Shown one piece after another: positions 1 to 6,595 of a stretch of 11,398 bases of DNA. Position numbers and translations under genes: made by a program. A model generated the notes under the pieces. It saw only the letters and a list, made by a program, of their open reading frames with translations, did not search any database and was not told the DNA's origin. Source of the stretch: Gammaproteobacteria bacterium (GTDB taxonomy: Bacteria; Pseudomonadota; Gammaproteobacteria; SZUA-229); the NCBI GenBank assembly GCA_030641945.1, contig DAOWLL010000022.1:1-11398 (forward strand), read 5' to 3'. How positions within the stretch are numbered: the stretch's first letter is position 1; every line of letters starts with the position of its first letter.

Positions 1-16
1 AAAGCGGGGTTTTTAT
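1..16 (+). terminator. Possible right half of an intrinsic terminator cut by the window edge
   Basis: The first bases read GCGGGG followed by five T and then AT. This looks like the 3' arm and T-tract of a plus-strand rho-independent terminator whose 5' arm would lie before position 1. If so, a plus-strand gene ends just left of the window and converges on the cytochrome cassette. Only half of the structure is visible, so this is weak. Confidence 0.25.
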
Positions 17-101
17 CCTTAAAAAGTGGCCTTTAAGCCTTTTGAGGGAATTATTATTGAGATAATTGTGCAATTAATCATGCAGTTGTGTTGGTCCGAC
101 C

Positions 102-123
102 CAGTTATACGGACAGTTATACG
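102..123. repeat. Short tandem repeat (CAGTTATACG twice) behind the last cassette gene
   Basis: The 10-mer CAGTTATACG occurs at 102-111 and again at 114-123, separated by GA, immediately downstream of the pentaheme cytochrome stop codon. A 5-bp GTCCG/CGGAC inverted pair spans the first copy. There is no T-tract on the minus strand, so it is not a convincing terminator. No function is assigned. I see no other gene in 1-125. Confidence 0.4.
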
Positions 124-125
124 AT

Positions 126-980
126 TTAATCTGCCAGAAAACTTGCCCGCCTGAGTTCACTTATTGCTCCTTTGATGCGCAATAAATCACCATCTAGCGC
201 CGGCTGCCCGTGCCACCATTGGTAATCAGGCGACTGATGCCCCACCCCCAGATGCACATTGACCAGATGCTGTCTCATTTTCATCATTTGCTGTCTTACA
301 GGCATCAGCTCCTCTTCGGAGAATTCGCCTGTTGCCTGTTTGATCAACCTGTCTGCTTCACGAATTTTTTTACGGGCAATTTCCAGCATAGCTTCGCCGT
401 TGGTGAAGAGATGTGTAATATATCGCGGCGAATGACATTCCTGGCAAACAGCCCTTGTATTATCCTGTACTTTTTCTGTTTCCATGTCGCTCATAAGATC
501 ATGCCTGACCGTCACACTCACATTATGATTGCCCTGGTGCATATGACAATAACCACATCCAGGCGAACGATAGCTTGCTAATTCAAAGGGTTGATTCCAG
601 TCATAACTATTTTTTTCGAGCTGCATTAATGTGCCGTGTTTTGAGCTTGAATAACTATGCACTATTGGCTCTTTTTTACCACCATGACAGTTAATGCAAG
701 TTTCATCATGACGGGCATTGCTAGCAACATCTTTGTGTAATGCGCCATGGCAGCTAACACAATCAACTTTGGGATTTGCTACAGCATGCACACTGTCACG
801 CCAGTCACTAATTAGTGCCTTGTTTTGTTTTTCGTGGCACTGTATGCATGTAGAATTTTCAAGAGCCATTGTGGATGATGGTGCATTTTCAGCAGCAAAA
901 CCATTTGATGCAATAACGCACAAAAAGAACATGCAAAACACCTTTGGCAAAAGATATTTTTTTATTGCGTGTCTGCGCAT
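126..980 (-). CDS. Exported pentaheme cytochrome c, shortened HAO-family paralogue
   Basis: A 284-residue protein with an N-terminal signal peptide (hydrophobic core about 12-27, likely cleavage after FAA30), so it is periplasmic. Five CXXCH heme sites start at Cys45, 74, 95, 142 and 179. The spacing and surrounding residues match the octaheme protein encoded just upstream. Heme 1 is followed by a DWRxS motif. The SKHG motif lies between hemes 3 and 4. CGYCHM...GNH corresponds to the HAO heme-7 region, and the WWHG-containing C-terminus matches the last part of HAO-like proteins. By this reading it keeps HAO-type hemes 1, 2, 6, 7 and 8 and lacks 3, 4 and 5, including the heme usually catalytic in HAO. 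An electron-transfer or partner role is therefore likelier than catalysis (inference). Its ATG overlaps the upstream TGA by one base (TGATG), suggesting coupled translation. Only a weak GAGA-like ribosome site precedes it. It is the last gene of the cassette. Confidence 0.88.
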   Translation of the reverse strand: MRRHAIKKYLLPKVFCMFFLCVIASNGFAAENAPSSTMALENSTCIQCHEKQNKALISDWRDSVHAVANPKVDCVSCHGALHKDVASNARHDETCINCHGGKKEPIVHSYSSSKHGTLMQLEKNSYDWNQPFELASYRSPGCGYCHMHQGNHNVSVTVRHDLMSDMETEKVQDNTRAVCQECHSPRYITHLFTNGEAMLEIARKKIREADRLIKQATGEFSEEELMPVRQQMMKMRQHLVNVHLGVGHQSPDYQWWHGQPALDGDLLRIKGAISELRRASFLAD

Positions 981-2350
981 CAGTTATGGTCTCTGTTGTA
1001 TTCGGTGTATTCACCATTAAACCAGAGCTTTCCTGGATGTTCTTGATGCCCGTTGTTTTTTCTGGCCTCATTCTTTTCGGCTTTACCAAGTGTGCGTATT
1101 TTTTCTGCTTTATGTTTAATTTTTTCAAGGCTGCTGTCCATGGCGGCATGCCCTTTGTTGGCAAATGATATATCACCATGCGCAGAACCTTTATATGCCG
1201 CCAGGTTATCAAAGTACCACATCTCAAAATAGTCACGTTCTATTGCTGAAACATTGTAGAAAGCAGAAGCCTGCCCTTCAAAGAATCCAACGTGTTCGTA
1301 TTGAATGAGATCGTCAGCTGAGTCTGTGGGATAAGGCGGACGTTCTTTTGCTGACGGATAAATTAAATTATCTGAACGCAAAGACTTCAGAATATCTTCT
1401 GCCCTGTATAATTTATTCCAGGCTGTTTTTCTTTCAGCATCCATTTCTTTCAGCCTGTCAGCTGACCAGTCTTTCTCATGACAATCAGCACACAGCTTGA
1501 TCCATTGCTTACGCTTGACCTCGTTACCCGATGTCAGTGGATTAATCTGTTTGATACCAAACTTCCAGATCGATTTGTTTGCTACCTGATGTTTACCTTC
1601 ATCCATATGACAGTAAGCACAAGTCGGTGCCGGGTAATTACCCTTGCGCAAAGGTTTTGACCAATCCCAGTTTTCACCTTCAGCCAGATAAAGTTCACCG
1701 TGTTTCGAGTTAAAATAGGTTTCATCATCCGGATGTGGCGGGCCACTGTGACAGGTAAGACAGGCTTCTGGCCGCCTTGCTTCTGCAGCACTGAAAAGAT
1801 GCCGTGTATGACAGGAATCACATTTGGTTGCAACCGAGTGACATTGCAGACAGGCCGTGACTTCGGCTTTGGGTTTATCGGCAAAATGTTTGGCATCCAG
1901 CGCGCGCTCCATCGCCAGGGCATGACTGGGGAAACCATAACGCTTTTCATCAACAAACTGATTATGTTGATCAGCGTGACAACCACCGCAAATTTCTGGT
2001 GAGGGCAAATGCAGGTCTTCATGATTGCTGCCGTGACAATCCGAACAATAAACTGCGTTCTGGTCGTCCGCAGGTTTTGAATGCCTGCTCTTACGCCAGT
2101 CATTCACGATGCCTGGTGTTACACCCTGGTGACAATCAATACACTGCTCACCACTAAACTCACCAATAACAGAATCAACCGAAACATAAAAGTCTTCCGG
2201 ATTCCAGTAGGCAAAAACAGCTTCGGGTTGCCAGCTTCTGGAATAGAGCCCGGCACCGTCACCGGACTTACTCCAGTCCACGTAATAAAAACCGATAGGC
2301 ACAGAAATGACCGCTATCAGAACAGGTATCCAGACATAGCGTACACGCAT
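980..2350 (-). CDS. Octaheme c-type cytochrome of the hydroxylamine oxidoreductase family
   Basis: A 456-residue protein with eight CXXCH sites starting at Cys70, 102, 121, 167, 177, 197, 244 and 287; none is the CXXCK variant. Family motifs visible are CDSCHTRHLFSAAEAR (177-192), CHSGPPHP, SKHG (215-218), CAYCHM..GKH (244-254) and EMWYFDNLAAYKG (376-388). Residues 6-24 form an uncleaved-looking hydrophobic segment, so it may be anchored in the membrane with the hemes in the periplasm. HAO-family enzymes either oxidise hydroxylamine or hydrazine, or reduce nitrite or hydroxylamine; which applies depends on the tyrosine cross-linked to heme 4, which I cannot place without alignment. The start at 2350 is chosen because GAGG lies 9 nt upstream of this ATG. 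An in-frame TTG at 2365, overlapping the previous stop, is possible but has poorly spaced ribosome-site bases. No haoB or cM552-type partner is adjacent. NrfA is excluded by the heme number and the CHTRH motif. Confidence 0.9.
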   Translation of the reverse strand: MRVRYVWIPVLIAVISVPIGFYYVDWSKSGDGAGLYSRSWQPEAVFAYWNPEDFYVSVDSVIGEFSGEQCIDCHQGVTPGIVNDWRKSRHSKPADDQNAVYCSDCHGSNHEDLHLPSPEICGGCHADQHNQFVDEKRYGFPSHALAMERALDAKHFADKPKAEVTACLQCHSVATKCDSCHTRHLFSAAEARRPEACLTCHSGPPHPDDETYFNSKHGELYLAEGENWDWSKPLRKGNYPAPTCAYCHMDEGKHQVANKSIWKFGIKQINPLTSGNEVKRKQWIKLCADCHEKDWSADRLKEMDAERKTAWNKLYRAEDILKSLRSDNLIYPSAKERPPYPTDSADDLIQYEHVGFFEGQASAFYNVSAIERDYFEMWYFDNLAAYKGSAHGDISFANKGHAAMDSSLEKIKHKAEKIRTLGKAEKNEARKNNGHQEHPGKLWFNGEYTEYNRDHN

Positions 2351-2361
2351 GATTGAGCGCC

Positions 2362-3156
2362 TCAAGCCTTTGTTTGTTTAATGCCTGGCGGACGACTCAA
2401 ATGTTGACGGCTATTCCACCAACGCACCAGGCCGATTATGACAAACACAAAAAATGGACCCAGGGCCAGCCAACTGCTAAAGCTGAATGATCTGTCATGC
2501 ATACTGACCGAGTCGCTATCTACATCAAGCATCAAGCGGTCATCGACAGGAATATGGCTTGCTCCAACAGGATTATCGTTCTTTTGCAGATAGTGCTGTA
2601 TCTGCATCATGATGTCCGCAGAAGGTGGAGAGTATTTCATGACTTCCATATTACGCTGCATTCTTTTTATCAGGCGGGGCCATTCAGCATGATTGTACTG
2701 AACCGGATCCGGCAAAACATGGCAGGCGCCACAATGGTTTTCAAACGCACCTGCGCCTACACCTTGAGGTGTACTCGTCATGGGTTTAAGTGCGTGTATA
2801 ACCAGATAACCGCGTAATTGATCACGCTCGTCAGAAGAAGGTGTCTTCACGTTGCCCAGTAAACCACCAAACCTGTCAGCGACATCCATCACTACCAGCA
2901 TGCGATCAAGCACCTGTGGCCATTCTTCAGCAGTATGGCGTCCGGGACCAGGCAGTTCATGGCACTGGGTGCAATAAGTTTGCATCAACACAGCACCATT
3001 ACCACCGGGATCGGGCAACTGATCGGGCATCAAACCCGGTGGCATTACCTCAGGATAAAGTGCGCACATATCCAGACCACCAAAACTATGACTGGCAAAT
3101 ACCAATGAACTTTTCAGTAATAAAAGCAGCAGCAATGTCAGCAAAGGAATCTTCAT
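2362..3156 (-). CDS. Membrane-anchored diheme cytochrome c
   Basis: A 264-residue protein with a leucine-rich signal peptide (about 1-21), two related cytochrome c modules and one C-terminal transmembrane helix (about 228-246, followed by RWW). Heme sites are Cys62-His66 and Cys142-His146. Each is followed by a similar pattern (LPGPGRHTAEEWPQVLDRM and LPDPVQYNHAEWPRLIKRM), pointing to internal duplication. Met86/Met90 and Met166/Met170 are possible sixth ligands. The topology places both hemes in the periplasm, tethered to the membrane. It is therefore well placed to pass electrons between the membrane protein encoded upstream and the multiheme cytochromes encoded downstream (inference from order). 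Its ATG overlaps the upstream stop as ATGA, and a perfect 7-bp hairpin sits just before the start. I do not recognise a named family. Confidence 0.88.
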   Translation of the reverse strand: MKIPLLTLLLLLLLKSSLVFASHSFGGLDMCALYPEVMPPGLMPDQLPDPGGNGAVLMQTYCTQCHELPGPGRHTAEEWPQVLDRMLVVMDVADRFGGLLGNVKTPSSDERDQLRGYLVIHALKPMTSTPQGVGAGAFENHCGACHVLPDPVQYNHAEWPRLIKRMQRNMEVMKYSPPSADIMMQIQHYLQKNDNPVGASHIPVDDRLMLDVDSDSVSMHDRSFSFSSWLALGPFFVFVIIGLVRWWNSRQHLSRPPGIKQTKA

Positions 3157-5570
3157 TGCACCGACCCGGTATGCCGGGTCATTGAGAAGGCAGGCACTGC
3201 ATCTCCTGGTTTGGGTGAAATAACGTCATTGACAGATTGAATAATTCGCTCACGAGGACGAAAACTGTTGAGGATACCTTCTGCAGCACGACGGCCAGCA
3301 GCAACTGCTGTCACAACCAGATCAGGGCCCAGTGTATTATCGCCGCCCGCATAGATTTTCAGGTTCGATGTTCTGCCATTATCATCCACGATGATGACAC
3401 CGCGCTGATCGGTTTCAATACCCAGTCGCGTCATCCATGTCTGCGGCCTGTTCACCTGGCCTACCGCGAAAATAACGACATCACAGTTGATGGTTTCCTG
3501 GCCACTAACAACCTTGTCGAAACGAACACCCGTTACGTATTCATCCCCTAACACCTGTGTCGGTGCATATTCCAGCCGTAAGCGCACACCTTCCTCCCAG
3601 GCTGCCTGCTTTTCCCTGGGTGTAGCACGCATCGCCTGCTCGTTACCCCGATATACGATGGTAACTTCCGAAGCACTCTGACGAATTGCCGCGCGAGCAC
3701 AATCCATAGCACTATCACCGCCGCCAATGACCAGTACATGCTTCCCTTCCATACTATTACTGTTCTTATCCTGATTGATCTGTTGTAAGTAACTCAGCGC
3801 ATCGGTAACACCTTTAAGATTCTGGCCTGGTAGTTGTAGATCACGAGAGGTCTGCGCGCCGGTGCCGAGGAATATAGCGTCATAACGGTTGTTCAATTGA
3901 TGCAGTTCGGCTTCATCAATCTTTTTACCCAACTGAAACTTGATACCTTGTTCCTGCAATATCTCCTGACGACGTGCCAGCAAAGTTTTGTCAAGTTTGA
4001 ACGACGGTACACCAGTTTCCATCAAACCACCGATTTTTTCATTTTTATCGAATACCGTAACCTCACAACCTGCCTTGCTGAGTTCATCGGCACAGGCAAG
4101 TCCGGCCGGTCCAGCGCCAATGACAGCAATGTGTTTACCATTTCCCTTAATTGTATTCAGGGGCTGCCAGTTATTATCCAGCGCCTCATTCACCAGATAA
4201 CGTTCAATCGCACCAATCGTTACTGCACCGCCCGGCTCCTTTGCCTTAGTGCAGGCACCTTCACATAAACGGTATTGCGGACATACGGTACCGCAGATTT
4301 CCGGTAGATTGCTGGTGCTTTGCGCAATCTCTGCTGCCTGCTGTATATTGCCAACAGCCACCTGCTCCAGCCATTCAGGAATACGGTTATTCAAAGGGCA
4401 GGCGTTGCTGCATCCAGGCAAACCGCAATCGAGACAACGACTGGCCTGCTGCTGAATCATGGCCAGTGATGGCTTTTTAGAAATTTCAGACCAGTCATTC
4501 ACTCGTTCAGATGGTAATCGACTGTTTACATCTTGACGGCCAGAATCCAGCAGTGGATCACATTTCAATAAATGACTGGCACTCTGTACCAGAGATTTAT
4601 TAAACATATTACGCACATCTCGAATTTCCAGTGCATCAGTCGGACAGGACACGACGCAGCGGGCACAACCCATGCAATCTTCCAGCGCTGTAACACGACC
4701 GGCTGCCTTACCCTGATTCCATACCGGAATCCCCATATCGCAAACCTGTTCACAACGTTGGCAGTCGATGCATTTGTCGGTATCCATATTGATGCCATAA
4801 AAACCGGCATGATTGAGCAAACCAAACGTTGCTCCGAAAGGACACAGGTAACGGCAATAAAAACGATTACCCACGATAGGCGCAATAAAGAAAGTACCAA
4901 AGTAAGTAACCGCAACAATTAGATAAAAACCACCAACAAAACTCACCGTCCAGGAATTGGGCGGATACTGGGTGACAACCATCACGCCTACATAATAAAT
5001 AAAGAAGAACCATTTAGAATGACGCAACTTCCACGTCCAGTTGGAACGCAGTGTGCGATCACGAAAAGCAAAACCAACAGATTCACGAATACCAACACAG
5101 GGACAGCCAAAGCCACAAATGATGCGGCGGCCAAATAAAAACACCAGCCCTAGGATCAGGAAGAAGGTGATCGTGCCCGGCACATGCAATGAAGGAAATA
5201 CCGGTTGTGCCCAGAGAAAACCTACATAGGGCTCATAAAATGGATACAACCAGGGAACCATCCACCAGAACACTGTAACCACGGATACAAGAATTATTAA
5301 CCGCCTTCGGGTATAGGCATTTTTTTCGGCAATAATCCGCCAGATGCCAAAGCCAAGAATAATTCCGTATTCGGTATAACGATTAAGCCAGATGGGATTT
5401 TCAAACCAGAACAACCAGGTTTCATTAAGCCAGCCAACAAAAGCCAGCGTGAATGCAGCGATGCTCAATATCTGAACGTGCAGACCATAACGCGCAGGCA
5501 TAAGATCCTGTTGTGTACCGTTAAAGGTACGCGGGTTATGGGTCAGTATATCCTCAGTTTGCATCACCAT
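3153..5570 (-). CDS. Fusion: NapH-like membrane polyferredoxin plus GltD-like FAD/NAD(P)H oxidoreductase
   Basis: An 805-residue fusion. Residues about 28-260 contain roughly five or six transmembrane helices with the NapH/NosR/CcoG-type cysteine motifs CGFGCP (152-157) and CRYLCP (239-244). Two 4Fe-4S ferredoxin motifs follow, Cys267/270/273/277 and Cys299/302/305/309. From about 350 the protein resembles the glutamate synthase small subunit (GltD/NfnB class). It has N-terminal Fe-S cysteines 379/382/387/391 and 426/430/436/440, an FAD-binding GAGPAG (485-490), an NAD(P)-binding GGGDSA (616-621) and the FAD motif AGGD (741-744). No GltB is present, so glutamate synthesis is unlikely. A membrane redox link between NAD(P)H and quinone or periplasmic cytochromes is inferred. 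The start at 5570 (alternatives GTG 5567 and ATG 5564) follows AAAGG. The frame stays open back to 5711, but those 47 codons are translation of a repeat element and are excluded. Overlaps the next gene as ATGA. Confidence 0.88.
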   Translation of the reverse strand: MVMQTEDILTHNPRTFNGTQQDLMPARYGLHVQILSIAAFTLAFVGWLNETWLFWFENPIWLNRYTEYGIILGFGIWRIIAEKNAYTRRRLIILVSVVTVFWWMVPWLYPFYEPYVGFLWAQPVFPSLHVPGTITFFLILGLVFLFGRRIICGFGCPCVGIRESVGFAFRDRTLRSNWTWKLRHSKWFFFIYYVGVMVVTQYPPNSWTVSFVGGFYLIVAVTYFGTFFIAPIVGNRFYCRYLCPFGATFGLLNHAGFYGINMDTDKCIDCQRCEQVCDMGIPVWNQGKAAGRVTALEDCMGCARCVVSCPTDALEIRDVRNMFNKSLVQSASHLLKCDPLLDSGRQDVNSRLPSERVNDWSEISKKPSLAMIQQQASRCLDCGLPGCSNACPLNNRIPEWLEQVAVGNIQQAAEIAQSTSNLPEICGTVCPQYRLCEGACTKAKEPGGAVTIGAIERYLVNEALDNNWQPLNTIKGNGKHIAVIGAGPAGLACADELSKAGCEVTVFDKNEKIGGLMETGVPSFKLDKTLLARRQEILQEQGIKFQLGKKIDEAELHQLNNRYDAIFLGTGAQTSRDLQLPGQNLKGVTDALSYLQQINQDKNSNSMEGKHVLVIGGGDSAMDCARAAIRQSASEVTIVYRGNEQAMRATPREKQAAWEEGVRLRLEYAPTQVLGDEYVTGVRFDKVVSGQETINCDVVIFAVGQVNRPQTWMTRLGIETDQRGVIIVDDNGRTSNLKIYAGGDNTLGPDLVVTAVAAGRRAAEGILNSFRPRERIIQSVNDVISPKPGDAVPAFSMTRHTGSVQ
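3163..3180 (-). promoter_or_regulatory. Perfect hairpin at the coupled gene junction
   Basis: GACCCGG (3163-3169), a 4-nt loop and CCGGGTC (3174-3180) form a perfect 7-bp GC-rich stem. It lies in the last codons of the fusion gene, 6 nt before the diheme cytochrome ATG at 3156. Only a weak Shine-Dalgarno-like GG-rich stretch is seen there, and part of it lies in the stem. The hairpin may hide the start site until ribosomes finish the upstream gene. The pairing is seen directly; the role is inference. Confidence 0.45.
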
Positions 5571-5606
5571 GTGACCTTTACTACCAGAACTAGAACAATA
5601 CAAACA

Positions 5607-5712
5607 TTTGCCACAGAGAGCACAGAGAACACGGAGTTTATTTTGATTACACGCGAAGCGTGTAAAAAAACCAGAAGCCTTTCTCTGAGACCTCTGTGTC
5701 CTCTGTGGCAAA
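5607..5712. repeat. MITE-like repeat with TTTGCCACAGAG ends
   Basis: The left end TTTGCCACAGAG-AG-CACAGAG (from 5607) and the right end (up to 5712) are near-perfect inverted copies. The interior holds an 8-bp hairpin TTACACGC-GAA-GCGTGTAA (5647-5665). Sequences built on CACAGAG/CTCTGTG ends of this kind are common dispersed non-coding repeats in bacterial genomes and are often mistranslated into short false proteins (recalled knowledge, not searched). It sits between the second DsrE gene and the fusion gene, in what may be a single transcription unit, and artificially extends the fusion frame by 47 codons. Confidence 0.75.
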
Positions 5713-5724
5713 AATAATATTTTT

Positions 5725-6078
5725 TCAAAACACCATCACCTGATCGCTGTCTTTTACCCAGGCGGCCAGCGCTTTCATGGAGCCGCGTTCTATACCCTCT
5801 ATCATGCTTGCTTCATCAATGAAGCAATCATCCAGTGACATGCCACATGCACGAACTTCCAGTCCACACTCAATGAGTTCACGAAGAAGCTCTTCCAGAT
5901 TTACTGCGCCTTCAGGTACATCGTGTTCTTTACGACCCACTTCTACGCCATCATCCAGAAGATGAACCTGTACCTTCATATCCTCTGTTAACGCCGCGCC
6001 TGCAAAACGCAGCGCATGCCATGCCTTATTGCCGGATTCGTAAGGAGCGTTCTGAATAACAATAGTTAGAGTTGACAT
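5725..6078 (-). CDS. DsrE-family protein (second of pair)
   Basis: A 117-residue protein of the DsrE/TusD/YchN fold, without signal peptide and so cytoplasmic. The N-terminal beta strand (LTIVIQNAPYESG) is followed by a helix with ALRFAGAAL. The family's conserved cysteine region is at ACGMSLDDC, with Cys78 and Cys85; Cys71 is nearby. The protein ends in the typical DQVMVF strand. Family members carry sulfur as a persulfide on the conserved cysteine and pass it between proteins. The start at 6078 is chosen because GGAGG lies 5 nt upstream. A longer in-frame ATG at 6090 would place that ribosome site inside the coding sequence. It follows its paralogue by 11 nt, so the two are surely co-transcribed and may form a hetero-oligomer (inference). 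Confidence 0.87.
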   Translation of the reverse strand: MSTLTIVIQNAPYESGNKAWHALRFAGAALTEDMKVQVHLLDDGVEVGRKEHDVPEGAVNLEELLRELIECGLEVRACGMSLDDCFIDEASMIEGIERGSMKALAAWVKDSDQVMVF

Positions 6079-6089
6079 AACAACCTCCA

Positions 6090-6434
6090 TTAAAAAACGA
6101 GAACTTTATCTGCACTCAGCGTGCGCTCTGCCAGCTCCTGCATCGTGCTTCGTTGTGCACGATCGATTAGTTCTTCATCCGTTAAACCACGCGCATCCAT
6201 ACAAGCACCGCATGCAAGTACTTCACCCTTGCGTATCACAGCCTTGAGCATGAGCTCGATATTGTAAAAACCCTGCGGTACTTTTTGTCCTCGTTTGGCA
6301 CCGTTCACGGCATCGGCTATCAGAAATATAGTCACTTCACTATTTTCATTACTTACTGCTTTGGCCAAACGCAGACCGTTATAACTGCGCTCTGTTCCAT
6401 AGGGCGGATCGTTGAGAATAATCAGAACGTTCAT
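6090..6434 (-). CDS. DsrE-family protein (first of pair)
   Basis: A 114-residue cytoplasmic protein of the DsrE/YchN type. The N-terminus MNVLIILNDPPYGTERSYNG is typical of this group, LACGACMD (73-80) supplies Cys75 and Cys78, and the C-terminus is DKVLVF. The cysteine position fits the sulfur-carrying residue of the family, with Cys78 as a possible partner. AAGGAG lies 7 nt before the ATG, a strong ribosome site. It differs clearly from its downstream neighbour, so the pair is an old duplication rather than a recent tandem copy. These two differ from the canonical DsrEFH/TusBCD set in that no third (DsrH/TusB) gene is present. Likely role: persulfide relay or sulfur trafficking; substrate unknown. 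Confidence 0.87.
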   Translation of the reverse strand: MNVLIILNDPPYGTERSYNGLRLAKAVSNENSEVTIFLIADAVNGAKRGQKVPQGFYNIELMLKAVIRKGEVLACGACMDARGLTDEELIDRAQRSTMQELAERTLSADKVLVF

Positions 6435-6536
6435 AATCTTTCTCCTTAAACTGGATAGTTACATTCAATCTAGCCAGTCACGCCCTTGTGGGGTTACACA
6501 CCAGGAAAAGTGACGGGCAAGAATTTTCAAGCTGCG

Positions 6537-6570
6537 CCACGCTACCATTTCAGACCAGATGGCAACGTGG
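6537..6570 (-). promoter_or_regulatory. Intergenic RNA hairpin favoured on the minus strand
   Basis: In the 161-nt gap between the small ferredoxin-fold gene and the first DsrE gene, arms 6537-6548 and 6559-6570 form a continuous 12-bp stem with a 10-nt loop on the minus-strand transcript. Two of the pairs are G-U. On the plus strand those two positions are mismatches, so the structure favours RNA in the direction of the operon. No T-tract follows, so it is not a standard terminator. It could be a processing or stability element. The rest of the gap shows no gene. Confidence 0.45.
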
Positions 6571-6595
6571 ATCAACGTGTCATTATCTGACATAG

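Noticed and set aside
17..60. Possible terminator for the pentaheme gene (CTTAAA/TTTAAG hairpin)
   Set aside because: Only a 6-bp AT-rich stem, without a T-tract in the right place on the minus strand.
889..1236. Minus-strand 115-codon frame and similar long frames at 1582-2103 and 4565-4918
   Set aside because: All lie in other frames of clearly real heme or Fe-S genes, have no domain pattern, and are shadows.
3897..4268. Plus-strand frames opposite the GltD-like region
   Set aside because: They are antisense to a gene with intact FAD, NAD(P) and Fe-S motifs, and show no recognisable protein features.
5641..5670. Hairpin TTACACGC-GAA-GCGTGTAA as a terminator between DsrE and fusion genes
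   Set aside because: On the minus strand the T-run precedes the stem instead of following it, so it does not fit an intrinsic terminator in the operon direction.
5571..5711. N-terminal 47-codon extension of the fusion protein
   Set aside because: The codons lie in the CACAGAG repeat element and its flank; a ribosome site (AAAGG) and start codons occur at 5564-5570, where the family-like sequence begins.
5478..5717. Plus-strand 79-codon open frame
   Set aside because: It is antisense to the fusion gene start and reads through the repeat element, a known source of false proteins; no ribosome site is evident.
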